Below are positions 1 through 10,008 of a stretch of DNA of 17,291 nt, in pieces. This DNA is from JBDIBB01 sp039812685 (GTDB lineage Bacteria; Acidobacteriota; Vicinamibacteria; Vicinamibacterales; JAFNAJ01). How positions within the stretch are numbered: the first letter of the stretch is position 1; every line of letters starts with the position of its first letter. The stretch lies in NCBI GenBank assembly GCA_039812685.1, contig JBDIBB010000083.1, positions 1 to 17,291 of the forward strand, in the 5' to 3' direction. The position numbers were made by a program, and so were the translations under genes. The notes below the pieces were generated by a model. The model saw nothing but the letters and a program-made list of their open reading frames with translations, was not told where the DNA came from and did no database searches.

Positions 1-863
1 GCGTCGGCGTCGACGGCGCGCGACACCTCGTTGACGGTGGCGGCGGTCTCGACGGGCGGCCCGGAGGCGCGATCGAGCATGACGCGCATCGTGTCGCCCA
101 CCTTCACGTGACCCGCGCGTGACTCGTCCACGCGCACGTCGAGCCTGTAGCCGCGCGCGTCCTCGAGCCGCACGAGCGGCTGGCCCGGGGTCGCCAGGTT
201 CCCGGGCTCCACGAACTTCTCGGTGACGAGGCCGTCGAAGGGCGCCGTCAGCATGGCGAAGGAGGCGGTGACGCCGGCGGCCTCGCTCGCCGCGCCGGCG
301 CTGGCCTGCGCCGCCCGGGCCTGGCGCACCTGCGCTTCGGCGGCGGCCAGTCGTGCCTCGGCGCCCCGCAGCGCCGCCACGGCCTGATCGAGTTCCTGTG
401 CCGTGGCCGAGTTCCGTTCCCGCAGGCCCGCGATGCGCTCGTGCGAGGCGCGCGCCAGCGTCAGTTGCGCCCGTGCGCCCTCGAGGCCCGCCGCCGCGGC
501 ATTGGCGCCTTCGTCAGCCGCTTCGCGCGCCGTCGAAGCCTGCCGGGCGCCGGCCGAGAGATCGCGATCGTCGAGCACGACCAGCACCTGTCCGGCGCGT
601 ACCCGATCGCCGGGCTGCACGCGCACCTCGCGCACGGGAGCCATCAGCCGGCTGGCCACGGTGGCCGTGGTCCGTGCCGCCACGGTGCCGCCTGCCTCGA
701 AGACGTCGTGGATCTGGCGTTGCTCGACCGGGGCGACGCGTACCTCGACGGCGGGCGCCGCGGTGCGTTCAGGGGCCTTGTCGCCGCCTCCGCACGCCGA
801 GGCGAGCACGGCGGCGACGAGCGACGTGGTGATGGCGAAGGGGCGAAGCATGGCTGTAGGCAT
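1..863 (-). CDS. RND/HlyD-family periplasmic adaptor (membrane-fusion protein), 3' part outside the window
   Basis: This is the membrane-fusion subunit of a tripartite efflux pump; it bridges an inner-membrane RND (or ABC) transporter and the outer-membrane channel. About 287 codons are visible and the frame is open to the left edge, so the C-terminus is missing. The N-terminus has a lipoprotein-like signal, with hydrophobic residues 9-23 ending LASAC (Cys24). A biotinyl/lipoyl-like half follows (about residues 60-95, with QPGDRVRAGQVLVVLDD), then an Ala/Gln/Glu-rich coiled-coil hairpin (about 96-190), then the second lipoyl half (LTAPFDGLVTEKFVEPGN) and the start of a beta-barrel domain. It lies directly downstream of the TolC-like gene on the same strand, so the two are probably one operon with the pump gene further left. 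The start is uncertain. ATG 863 or ATG 851 gives a normal lipoprotein signal, while ATG 914, only 7 bases after the TolC stop and behind GAGG, would add 17 polar residues. Confidence 0.88.
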   Translation of the reverse strand, partial: MPTAMLRPFAITTSLVAAVLASACGGGDKAPERTAAPAVEVRVAPVEQRQIHDVFEAGGTVAARTTATVASRLMAPVREVRVQPGDRVRAGQVLVVLDDRDLSAGARQASTAREAADEGANAAAAGLEGARAQLTLARASHERIAGLRERNSATAQELDQAVAALRGAEARLAAAEAQVRQARAAQASAGAASEAAGVTASFAMLTAPFDGLVTEKFVEPGNLATPGQPLVRLEDARGYRLDVRVDESRAGHVKVGDTMRVMLDRASGPPVETAATVNEVSRAVDAD

Positions 864-921
864 CTGCTGCACTGGAGAATCTGTTCCCTGGGGTTCGTTC
901 GGAGGGCCGGACATCGGGGCC

Positions 922-2268
922 TCACTGCCCGCCGGTGGGCCGCGGCAACCGCCCGAGCGCGCGCTCGAGGCTGGCCGTGGCGATGACGACGTCGATGCGG
1001 GAGGCGATGTCGAGCGCGTCGGCCTGCTGGACGGCCTGTGCCGCCCGCAGCAGCGACGTGACGTCCTCGAGGCCCGCTTCGTAGCGGTCGCGGACGATGC
1101 GCTGGCTCTCGGTCGCCTGGGCCTTCGCCTCGCGCCCCACCGCGGCGCGGGCCCGCGCGGCCTCGAGTTGCGCCAGGGCGGTCACCACGTCGAGGCGCAC
1201 GCGCTGCTCAGCCCGGTCGCGTTCGCGTTGCTGGCGCCGAATCGCCGCTTCGGCCTCGGCCACGCGCGCCCGGTCGGCGCCCCCGCGGAACACGTTGAAG
1301 CGCACCTCCGCGCCGACGATCCAGCTCGAGGCGCGTTCGCCGAAGCTGCCGCCGTTGAACTCCCACGCCGACTGGAACCCCGCCTGGGGCAGCCACGCGG
1401 CGCGCGTCATGGCGAGCGAGACTTCGGCCGCCCTGACCTGGAGGGCCGCCAGGCGCGCGTCGGGCCGCGCCGACAGGGCCTCACGCTGCAGGGCCGCGGA
1501 GTCGTCGGTGGAGAGATCGGTCGGTGGGCCGACCGACAGGACGTAGCTCGCCTCGAGCGGGGCGCCGATCAGCTCGTTGAGCTGCGCGCGGGCGGTGCGT
1601 TCCTGACCCGAGGCATAGGTCTGGCGCGCCCGCGTCTCGGCGAGGTGCACCTGCACGGCCAGCACGTCGGCCTCGGTGGCCAGTCCGGCGTCGCGCCGGG
1701 CCTGCACCCGCTTCAGATCCTCTCCGGCGGCGGTCACCGCCGCGATCGCCGCCGCGCCCTCGGCCTGGGCGCGGATGGCCTGGCCGAAGGCGGCCGTGAC
1801 GCCCAGCGCGAGTTCGTGCGAGGCGAGCGCCGTCTGTTCGACGGCGGCCTGCACGCCGGCCCGCGCGCCACGCACCGCCGCCGCCGTGAACAGGCCGTCG
1901 AAGATCGGCTGCTGCACGCTCACGGAGAAACGATGGTTGGTCAGCGGATCCGGCCGGTTGAGCGCGTCGATCGCGAAGTGCGCCTCCGTGAACCTGCGCT
2001 GCGTCAGCAGCGTGCCGAAGGCGTAGACGGGCTGGTTGCCGCGCTGCCAGGCTTCGGCGACGTCGACGCGGGGCAGCCAGCCCGAACGGGCCTGCACGAC
2101 CCGCGCCTCCGCCTCCTCGCGTGAGGCCTCGACGGCTGCAATCGACGGATGGCTGGCCAGGGCACGGGCGATCGCCTCGCCGAGCGACAGCGCATCCTGC
2201 GCCCGGGCCGGAAGGGCCGCGGCCAGCGCCGCGGTCACCAGAAGTGCTCTCGACATGACGGACATCAC
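922..2268 (-). CDS. TolC-family outer-membrane efflux protein
   Basis: This is the outer-membrane channel of a tripartite export system; such proteins trimerise into a beta-barrel with a long periplasmic helical tunnel. The 448 residues match the usual 420-480 of the family. A signal peptide (SRALLVTAALAAALPARAQ) is followed by DALSLGEAIARALASHPSI, the typical start of the first OEP repeat. The rest is two helical OEP repeats (roughly residues 28-235 and 240-440), rich in Ala, Arg and Glu, with the usual RPDARLAALQVRAAEVSL-type start of the second half. It is the first gene of the efflux pair, with the adaptor following within 60 bases. Three starts lie close together: GTG 2268, ATG 2265 and ATG 2256. 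None has a clear Shine-Dalgarno. ATG 2256 gives the most compact signal peptide. The substrate cannot be told from the sequence. Confidence 0.93.
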   Translation of the reverse strand: MMSVMSRALLVTAALAAALPARAQDALSLGEAIARALASHPSIAAVEASREEAEARVVQARSGWLPRVDVAEAWQRGNQPVYAFGTLLTQRRFTEAHFAIDALNRPDPLTNHRFSVSVQQPIFDGLFTAAAVRGARAGVQAAVEQTALASHELALGVTAAFGQAIRAQAEGAAAIAAVTAAGEDLKRVQARRDAGLATEADVLAVQVHLAETRARQTYASGQERTARAQLNELIGAPLEASYVLSVGPPTDLSTDDSAALQREALSARPDARLAALQVRAAEVSLAMTRAAWLPQAGFQSAWEFNGGSFGERASSWIVGAEVRFNVFRGGADRARVAEAEAAIRRQQRERDRAEQRVRLDVVTALAQLEAARARAAVGREAKAQATESQRIVRDRYEAGLEDVTSLLRAAQAVQQADALDIASRIDVVIATASLERALGRLPRPTGGQ

Positions 2269-2384
2269 CCGCCGAAAGATGCCGCGCCGCCCGAAAGGTC
2301 ACAGCCCCGTCTTCGCCCTCGTCCACCGGACGCGCCGGCGCAGCACCGCCGGCCCGTCGCCAGGCGCGGAAGGCCGCGAGGTCC

Positions 2385-2401
2385 CCTCCGGAGGATAGAA
2401 T
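2385..2401 (+). promoter_or_regulatory. Probable promoter of the sigma-factor gene (-10 TAGAAT) with adjacent palindrome
   Basis: TAGAAT at 2396-2401 matches the sigma-70 -10 consensus in five of six bases and ends 8 bases before the GTG start at 2410, so transcription would begin at or within a base or two of that codon. No convincing -35 hexamer is visible. The perfect palindrome CCTCCGGAGG (2385-2394) sits directly upstream of the -10, where an operator could lie. Its GGAGG half is 15 bases from the GTG, too far for a normal Shine-Dalgarno. Confidence 0.5.
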
Positions 2402-2409
2402 CTAGGCCC

Positions 2410-3072
2410 GTGAGCACCACGCCCTCGACTTCCGCTGTCACGAAGACGGGAAAGCCGCATCTACGGACCCAGGCTGGCGAGGCCGATCGAGCGTCGGCCG
2501 GCCGCGACTACGCCGTGCTGGTCCGCGCCGCCGCCGGCGGCGATCGCGCCGCCATGGAGACGCTCCTGATGCGTGCGCAGGAAGTGGCCTATCGCTTCAG
2601 CGTGCACGTATGCGGTCACGTGGACGAGGCCGAGGACGTCATGCAAGAGGCCCTGCTCAAGACCTATCGCCACGCGACGCGCATCCGGGAGCCCGAGGCC
2701 TTCCGGCCATGGCTCTACCGGACGGTGCGCAACGTGTGCCTGATGCGGCGGCGGCGGCGCGTCGACGAGCCGGCGCACCTCCAGTCGCTCGACGAGCTGA
2801 TTCCCACGCCCGACGGCCTGATGGCGCTCGATCCGCCGGATCGCGGCCGATCGCCGGAGGACGTGGTGGTGAACAACCGGCTGAAGAGCCGGTTGAGACG
2901 GGCCTTCCGCGCGCTGCCGCCGACCTTCCGCCTGGTGGTCTTCCTGCGCGAGATGGAAGGCCTGTCGACGCGCGAAGTGGCGGAGATCCTGAAGATCTCC
3001 GAAGCGAACGTGAAGACGCGGCTGCACCGCGCCCGCCTGTTCCTGCGGCGCGAGCTCGAGGAGGCGGCATGA
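2410..3072 (+). CDS. ECF-type RNA polymerase sigma factor
   Basis: This is a 220-residue alternative sigma factor with sigma-70 regions 2 and 4 only, as in the ECF group. Region 2 (about residues 47-118) contains DEAEDVMQEALLKTYRH and the -10-binding FRPWLYRTVRNVCL stretch, followed by a basic RRRRR run. Residues 119-158 form a variable linker with SPEDVVVNN. Region 4 (about 159-214) has LPPTFRLVVFLREMEGLS and the helix-turn-helix STREVAEILKISEANVKTRL. GTG 2410 is chosen as the start because it sits 8 bases after a good -10 hexamer; the frame is open further upstream, but that part reads like non-coding sequence. The stop overlaps the next ATG (ATGA), so translation is probably coupled to the zinc-finger gene, the usual sigma/anti-sigma arrangement. 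The signal it answers to is not evident. Confidence 0.92.
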   Translation: MSTTPSTSAVTKTGKPHLRTQAGEADRASAGRDYAVLVRAAAGGDRAAMETLLMRAQEVAYRFSVHVCGHVDEAEDVMQEALLKTYRHATRIREPEAFRPWLYRTVRNVCLMRRRRRVDEPAHLQSLDELIPTPDGLMALDPPDRGRSPEDVVVNNRLKSRLRRAFRALPPTFRLVVFLREMEGLSTREVAEILKISEANVKTRLHRARLFLRRELEEAA

Positions 3073-3380
3073 GCGGCCACGCGCATCGTCACGGGCAGTC
3101 GTGCCGCGATCTGGTGGCGAGCATTTCCGACTACGTGGGCGGCGATCTCACGCCGGCACGCTGCCGGCGCCTCGAGGCGCACCTCGCCAGTTGTCCGTGC
3201 TGCGACCGTTTCGCCGAGAGCCTGCGCAAGGCGGTTGCCGTCTGCCGGGCGTCAGGGCAGGTGCGGCTGCCGCCGGCCGTGCGGCGGCGGGCCCAGCAGC
3301 GGATTCGCGAGCTGCTCGGCGACCTGTCCACGAGCCGGCCGACGCGCACGCGCGGTCCGGCGCCTGCGCGCGGGGCCTGA
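3069..3380 (+). CDS. Small zinc-finger protein, probable cytoplasmic anti-sigma factor (ZAS / zf-HC2 type)
   Basis: This 103-residue protein overlaps the sigma-factor stop by 4 bases (ATGA). It contains the zinc-binding anti-sigma signature HLASCPCC, that is His38-x3-Cys42-x2-Cys45, preceded by Cys12 in CRDLVASISDYVGGDL, a typical zf-HC2 helix start. The remainder is a helical, basic C-terminal part (PPAVRRRAQQRIRELLGDL) and an Arg/Pro-rich tail. No transmembrane segment is present, so unlike many anti-sigma factors it should act in the cytoplasm. In known ZAS proteins such as RsrA and ChrR, the His/Cys cluster binds zinc and can respond to oxidants. The sigma partnership rests on the overlap and motif. 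Redox sensing here is only a possibility. The gene is shorter than most functional anti-sigma factors of this class. Confidence 0.82.
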   Translation: MSGHAHRHGQSCRDLVASISDYVGGDLTPARCRRLEAHLASCPCCDRFAESLRKAVAVCRASGQVRLPPAVRRRAQQRIRELLGDLSTSRPTRTRGPAPARGA

Positions 3381-3400
3381 GCGTCAGGATCCGACAGGTC

Positions 3401-3452
3401 GCCACACGCACGAACGCCGGCGTCCGAAGGCGCCGGCGTTCGCGTGTGTGGC
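3401..3452. terminator. Strong hairpin between convergent genes, probable bidirectional terminator
   Basis: Arms 3401-3422 and 3431-3452 pair over 22 bases with two mismatches around an 8-base loop (TCCGAAGG). The core CGAACGCCGGCG / CGCCGGCGTTCG is perfect. It lies between the ends of the sigma/zinc-finger pair (stop at 3380) and the DHOD-like gene (stop at 3482), which converge. There is no long T tract on either side, as is common in GC-rich genomes. Confidence 0.75.
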
Positions 3453-3481
3453 CGTTGACGGGGCCGGCGGCGGCCCCTCGA

Positions 3482-4474
3482 TCACACCCGCCAGGTCTGC
3501 AGGATGCGGGTGTAGTTGGCGCGTTCGAACGCCGCGGGATCGGGACAGCGCAGCAGGCTCATGCTGCCCAGCATCTGCTGGACCGACTCGTACTCGTGAT
3601 CCTCCATCCAGCGGACCATCTCCTCGCGGGTCTTGCGGAGCTGGCCCGGGCCGTGGTGGAGCAGCGTCGAGACCAGTTGCACGCCGGAGGCGCCGGCCAT
3701 CACCGCCTTGACCGCGTCCAGCCCGCTGTGCACGCCGCCCGAACAGGCGAGGCTGGCCTTCACGCGACCCGACAGGATGGCGAGCCAGCGGACACGCAGC
3801 AGCAGTTCCGAGGGATCGGAGAGCCGCAGGCGTGGCGCCACTTCCAGGGCCTCGACGTCGATGTCCGGCTGGTAGAAGCGGTTGAACAGCACCAGGCCGT
3901 CCATGCGCGCCTCGTCCAGGCGCTTGGCGATGTTGGCGATCGAGGAGAAGAAGGGTGACAGCTTCACCGCCACCGGCACGCCGACCGCGTCCTTCACCGA
4001 GCGCGAGATCGCGACCACGCGCTCCTCGATGGTGAGCCCCGTCTCGTCGAGATCGGTGGCGAGGTAGTAGACGTTGAGTTCGATGGCGTCGGCGCCGGCC
4101 TGTTCCATCATCCGGGCGTAGTCGACCCAGCCGCGTCCCGTCGCGCCGTTGAGCGAGCCGATCACGGGCAGATCGACGGCCGCCTTGATGCGGCGGATCT
4201 GCTCGAGGTACTCGTCGGGGCCGAGGTTGTAGTCGCTGGGATCGGGGAAGAAGGAGAGGGCCTCGGCAAACGACTCCGCGTGCGACTCCATGTGGTGCAC
4301 GGTGGCGCGCTGCTCCATCGCGATCTGCTCCTCGAAGAGCGAGTGCATCGTGATGGCCGACGCGCCGGCATCCTCCAGTTGCCTGACCAGGTCGAGGCGA
4401 TCGACCATCGGCGAGGCGCCGGTCATCAGCGGGTGGGCGAGGGTGAGGCCGAGGTAGCGGGTCGAGAGATCCAT
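3482..4474 (-). CDS. Dihydroorotate dehydrogenase-like FMN flavoprotein
   Basis: The 330 residues form an FMN-binding TIM barrel of the PyrD family. Visible are the N-terminal LTLAHPLMTGASPM (substrate/FMN edge), IGSLNGAT (105-112), KLSPFF (171-176), and the C-terminal phosphate-binding part SGGVHSGLDAVKAVMAGASG (245-264). Where true dihydroorotate dehydrogenases carry the catalytic Cys or Ser (ELNLSCPN-type motif), this protein reads IELNVYYL (131-138), so it probably does not oxidise dihydroorotate in the usual way. ATG 4474 is supported by GGAG at 4480-4483, 5 bases upstream. It follows nifJ by 81 bases on the same strand; from memory, this DHOD-like group is often found beside pyruvate:ferredoxin oxidoreductase genes, and a ferredoxin-linked role is an inference from that. 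Its substrate is unknown. Confidence 0.88.
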   Translation of the reverse strand: MDLSTRYLGLTLAHPLMTGASPMVDRLDLVRQLEDAGASAITMHSLFEEQIAMEQRATVHHMESHAESFAEALSFFPDPSDYNLGPDEYLEQIRRIKAAVDLPVIGSLNGATGRGWVDYARMMEQAGADAIELNVYYLATDLDETGLTIEERVVAISRSVKDAVGVPVAVKLSPFFSSIANIAKRLDEARMDGLVLFNRFYQPDIDVEALEVAPRLRLSDPSELLLRVRWLAILSGRVKASLACSGGVHSGLDAVKAVMAGASGVQLVSTLLHHGPGQLRKTREEMVRWMEDHEYESVQQMLGSMSLLRCPDPAAFERANYTRILQTWRV

Positions 4475-4486
4475 CGTGGCTCCAGA

Positions 4487-4512
4487 CCGGGACGCCCTGC
4501 GGGGCGCCCCGG
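4487..4512 (-). promoter_or_regulatory. Intercistronic hairpin between nifJ and the DHOD-like gene
   Basis: Arms 4487-4497 and 4502-4512 pair over 11 bases with one A/C mismatch and a 4-base loop. The hairpin lies between the nifJ stop (4556) and the DHOD-like start (4474), ending 4 bases upstream of that gene's GGAG. It could be a partial terminator, an RNA-processing or stability element, or a translational control structure. No T tract follows. Confidence 0.45.
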
Positions 4513-4555
4513 AACAACACCGAATCCAGGCAGGCTGCGGGTGGGGCGGAGCTGC

Positions 4556-8125
<3,570 letters not shown>

Positions 8126-8194
8126 GTGTGGTTTCTCGACAGGAAGAACGGCCAGTGGGGGCCGGGACCGCGGTGACCTGAACGGCCGGTCCGG

Positions 8195-8224
8195 AGTCTA
8201 GACGGGAGCAACCTTCGTGCTCAA
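8195..8224 (-). promoter_or_regulatory. Promoter of nifJ (TTGAGC-N18-TAGACT)
   Basis: On the minus strand, TTGAGC (8224-8219) is followed after 18 bases by TAGACT (8200-8195), matching the sigma-70 consensus in four of six and four of six positions. The predicted transcript start near 8188 gives a leader of roughly 60 bases before ATG 8125. Confidence 0.5.
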
Positions 8225-8283
8225 GGGGTCGGACCTCATTTTTCGCGCAATTCCGCGATTCGCGTCGCCCGTCTCGGCCGTGG

Positions 8284-8299
8284 TGCCGGATTTCCGGCA
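8284..8299. promoter_or_regulatory. Perfect palindrome, candidate operator
   Basis: TGCCGGA and TCCGGCA form a perfect 7-base inverted repeat with a 2-base spacer (TT). It lies between the two divergent promoters, 59 bases from the nifJ -35 and 79 bases from the DUF4920 -35. The symmetry suits a dimeric DNA-binding protein. It could also be a chance GC-rich dyad. Confidence 0.35.
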
Positions 8300-8378
8300 G
8301 TCCGACTGTGGCGCAACGGCATCGCGCGGCACTCCTGCCGCACCGGATGGCCGCCCGCGGGCACGCGGGCCTGTCGGG

Positions 8379-8407
8379 TTGACTTCGCACGGCACCCGCC
8401 AAACAAT
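8379..8407 (+). promoter_or_regulatory. Promoter of the DUF4920 gene (TTGACT-N17-AACAAT)
   Basis: TTGACT (8379-8384) matches the -35 consensus in five of six bases and is followed after exactly 17 bases by AACAAT (8402-8407), four of six to TATAAT. Transcription would start near 8414, leaving a leader of about 57 bases that ends in a good Shine-Dalgarno (AGGAG, 8457-8461). Confidence 0.55.
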
Positions 8408-8470
8408 CGTCGGGCTGCGGCCGGGCTGGCTGGCCGGCGGCGACAGGACTGTCAACAGGAGAAGGATTCC

Positions 8471-8983
8471 ATGCGAACGTGGTTCATCGGCCTGACGGCC
8501 GTGGCGCTGGCGGCCGCCATCGTGACGGCCGAGGAGAAGGGCACCAGGTACGGCGCCGGGGTGAGCCTGACCACCGCCACGCCCATCGCCGACCTGGCGA
8601 CCGCACCCGATCGGTTCCTCGGCACGACGGTGCGCGTCGATGGCGTCGTCGACGCCGTGTGCGAGAACATGGGCTGCTGGATGCAGCTCAAGGACGCCGC
8701 GTCGGGCCGGATGGTCCGCATCAAGGTGGAGGATGGGGTGATCGTGTTCCCGGTGAGCGCCAGGGGCAGGCGCGCGAGCGCCGAAGGCGTGTTCGAGAAG
8801 GTGGACACCGCCGCCGAGGCCGCACACCACGAGGCCACGGAGAAGGGCGCGCAGGCGGCGGCGTCCAAGGTCGAGGCGCCACACGACCACGCGGCCATGA
8901 TGGCGGCGGCCGCGGCGAAACCGCACGAGGAGCCGCCGGCCGTCGCTTACCAGATCAAGGCCACCGGCGCGATGGTCTACTGA
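8471..8983 (+). CDS. DUF4920 family periplasmic protein with His-rich insertion
   Basis: This 170-residue protein has a signal peptide (about residues 1-20, ending AIVTA) and should be exported. The DUF4920 core is an OB-like beta fold with TTVRVDGVVDAVCENMGCWM (residues 52-71; Cys64 and Cys69) and the conserved ending YQIKATGAMVY (160-170). Between them, about residues 112-157 form an Ala/Glu-rich segment holding His119, His120, His138, His140, His152 and two Met residues, which looks like a flexible metal-binding stretch. ATG 8471 is firmly supported by AGGAGAAGGA upstream and a promoter at 8379-8407. The function of DUF4920 is not established. The two conserved cysteines and the histidines suggest metal or redox chemistry, but this is inference. 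The next gene starts 101 bases on. Confidence 0.85.
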   Translation: MRTWFIGLTAVALAAAIVTAEEKGTRYGAGVSLTTATPIADLATAPDRFLGTTVRVDGVVDAVCENMGCWMQLKDAASGRMVRIKVEDGVIVFPVSARGRRASAEGVFEKVDTAAEAAHHEATEKGAQAAASKVEAPHDHAAMMAAAAAKPHEEPPAVAYQIKATGAMVY

Positions 8984-9032
8984 GGCGCCCGCGCGGGCAC
9001 CCCCGCGCCGCGACGCCATCCCGGGGGTCGGC

Positions 9033-9052
9033 CCGGCGCGCAGCGGCGCCGG
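9033..9052. promoter_or_regulatory. Hairpin between the DUF4920 and rhomboid genes
   Basis: CCGGCGC (9033-9039) and GCGCCGG (9046-9052) form a perfect 7-base stem with a 6-base loop, 50 bases after the DUF4920 stop and 32 bases before the rhomboid ATG. It may weaken read-through between the two genes. There is no T tract, and the surrounding sequence is so GC-rich that chance pairing is possible. Confidence 0.35.
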
Positions 9053-9084
9053 CCGGCCCCGTCACATCTCCCAGCGAGTCGACG

Positions 9085-9945
9085 ATGTTCAAACGCCAGC
9101 GCAGCGGCGCCGTGGTCTGTCCTTCCTGCGGATCGCTGGTCGGCGTCAACGATGCCCAGTGTCTCACCTGCGGGCGGCGCAACCCCGGCATGTGGGGCTT
9201 CGCACCGCTGCTGCGCCACCTCGGCAACGATTTCGGCTTCGTCCCGATGATCGTGGCCGTCTGCGGCGGGCTCTACGTCATCAGCCTGCTGCTGTCGTGG
9301 CCGAACATCGGCGGACGCGGGCTCTTCTCGTTCCTCGCGCCCAGCGCGCAGAGCCTGTTCGTGCTCGGCGCCAGCGGCGCCGTGCCGGTCTTCCAGTTCG
9401 ATCGCTGGTGGAGCGTGCTCAGCGCGGGGTGGCTGCACGGAGGGCTGCTGCACATCCTGTTCAACATGCTGTGGGTACGGCAACTGGGTCCGGCGGTCGC
9501 CGAACTCTATGGCCCGGCGCGTCTCGTCATCGTCTACACCGTGGCCGGCGTTGTCGGGTTCGCGCTGAGCTCGCTGGCCGGGCAGTACCTGTGGTTCCTG
9601 CCGTTGCCTCAACTGCGCGGCGCCGGGCTCACGGTGGGCGCCTCAGCCCCCATCTTCGGGCTGCTGGGCGCCCTGGTCTACTACGGGCGCCGGTCGGGCA
9701 GTTCCGTGGTCCACAGCCAGGCGCTTGGCTACGCGCTCATGCTCGGCCTCTTCGGGTTCATCATGCCGGGCGTCGACAATTACGCCCATCTCGGCGGCTT
9801 CGCCGGCGGCTACTACACGGCGCGCTATCTGGATCCCCTGCACCCCGAGCGCGGCGACCACATGATCGTGGCGATTGGCTGCCTTGCCGCCACGCTGGGC
9901 GCCATTCTCTGGTCGCTGGTGACGGGACTGCGACTGCTGTCGTGA
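9085..9945 (+). CDS. Rhomboid-family intramembrane serine protease with N-terminal zinc ribbon
   Basis: The 286-residue membrane protein begins with a short zinc ribbon, Cys12-x2-Cys15 and Cys26-x2-Cys29 (CPSCG, CLTCGRR), followed by six or seven hydrophobic segments from about residue 50. The rhomboid core is clear: the WLHGGLLHILFN loop (His118, His123, Asn127, matching the GlpG His150/Asn154 region), the catalytic GASAPIFGL with Ser187, and the catalytic His235 in NYAHLGGFAGG. Both dyad residues are present, so it should be an active protease cutting membrane proteins. The residue after the serine is Ala, where GxSG is the usual motif. ATG 9085 is chosen because it starts just before the zinc ribbon; no strong Shine-Dalgarno precedes it. 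Its substrates are unknown, and the DUF4920 neighbour gives no obvious link. Confidence 0.93.
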   Translation: MFKRQRSGAVVCPSCGSLVGVNDAQCLTCGRRNPGMWGFAPLLRHLGNDFGFVPMIVAVCGGLYVISLLLSWPNIGGRGLFSFLAPSAQSLFVLGASGAVPVFQFDRWWSVLSAGWLHGGLLHILFNMLWVRQLGPAVAELYGPARLVIVYTVAGVVGFALSSLAGQYLWFLPLPQLRGAGLTVGASAPIFGLLGALVYYGRRSGSSVVHSQALGYALMLGLFGFIMPGVDNYAHLGGFAGGYYTARYLDPLHPERGDHMIVAIGCLAATLGAILWSLVTGLRLLS

Positions 9946-10008
9946 AGGGTTCGCGCGGCGCGCCGCCGGCCGGCAGCCGCGTGGGGCGAGGGAGAGCGGG
10001 CCGTGCCG

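Larger units (their letters stand above)
8126..8470. other. 345-base divergent intergenic region
   Basis: No gene is supported here. The region holds two outward-facing sigma-70-like promoters (for nifJ at 8195-8224 and for the DUF4920 gene at 8379-8407). Between them are several short dyads: TGCCGGA-TT-TCCGGCA at 8284-8299, GCGGCA-CTCC-TGCCGC at 8326-8341, and GCCCGCG-GGCA-CGCGGGC at 8353-8370. A short AT-rich patch lies at 8238-8260. Confidence 0.7.

Noticed and set aside
403..2124. Long plus-strand open frame across the TolC and adaptor genes
   Set aside because: It overlaps two clearly recognisable minus-strand genes, and the product is Arg/Ala/Gly-rich low-complexity sequence.
9946..10008. 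Possible terminator between the rhomboid and M64 genes (GCGGCGCGCCGC at 9955-9966, GCCGGCCGGC at 9965-9974)
   Set aside because: These are loop-less self-complementary GC runs that overlap each other; no clean stem-loop can be drawn, so I do not call a terminator.
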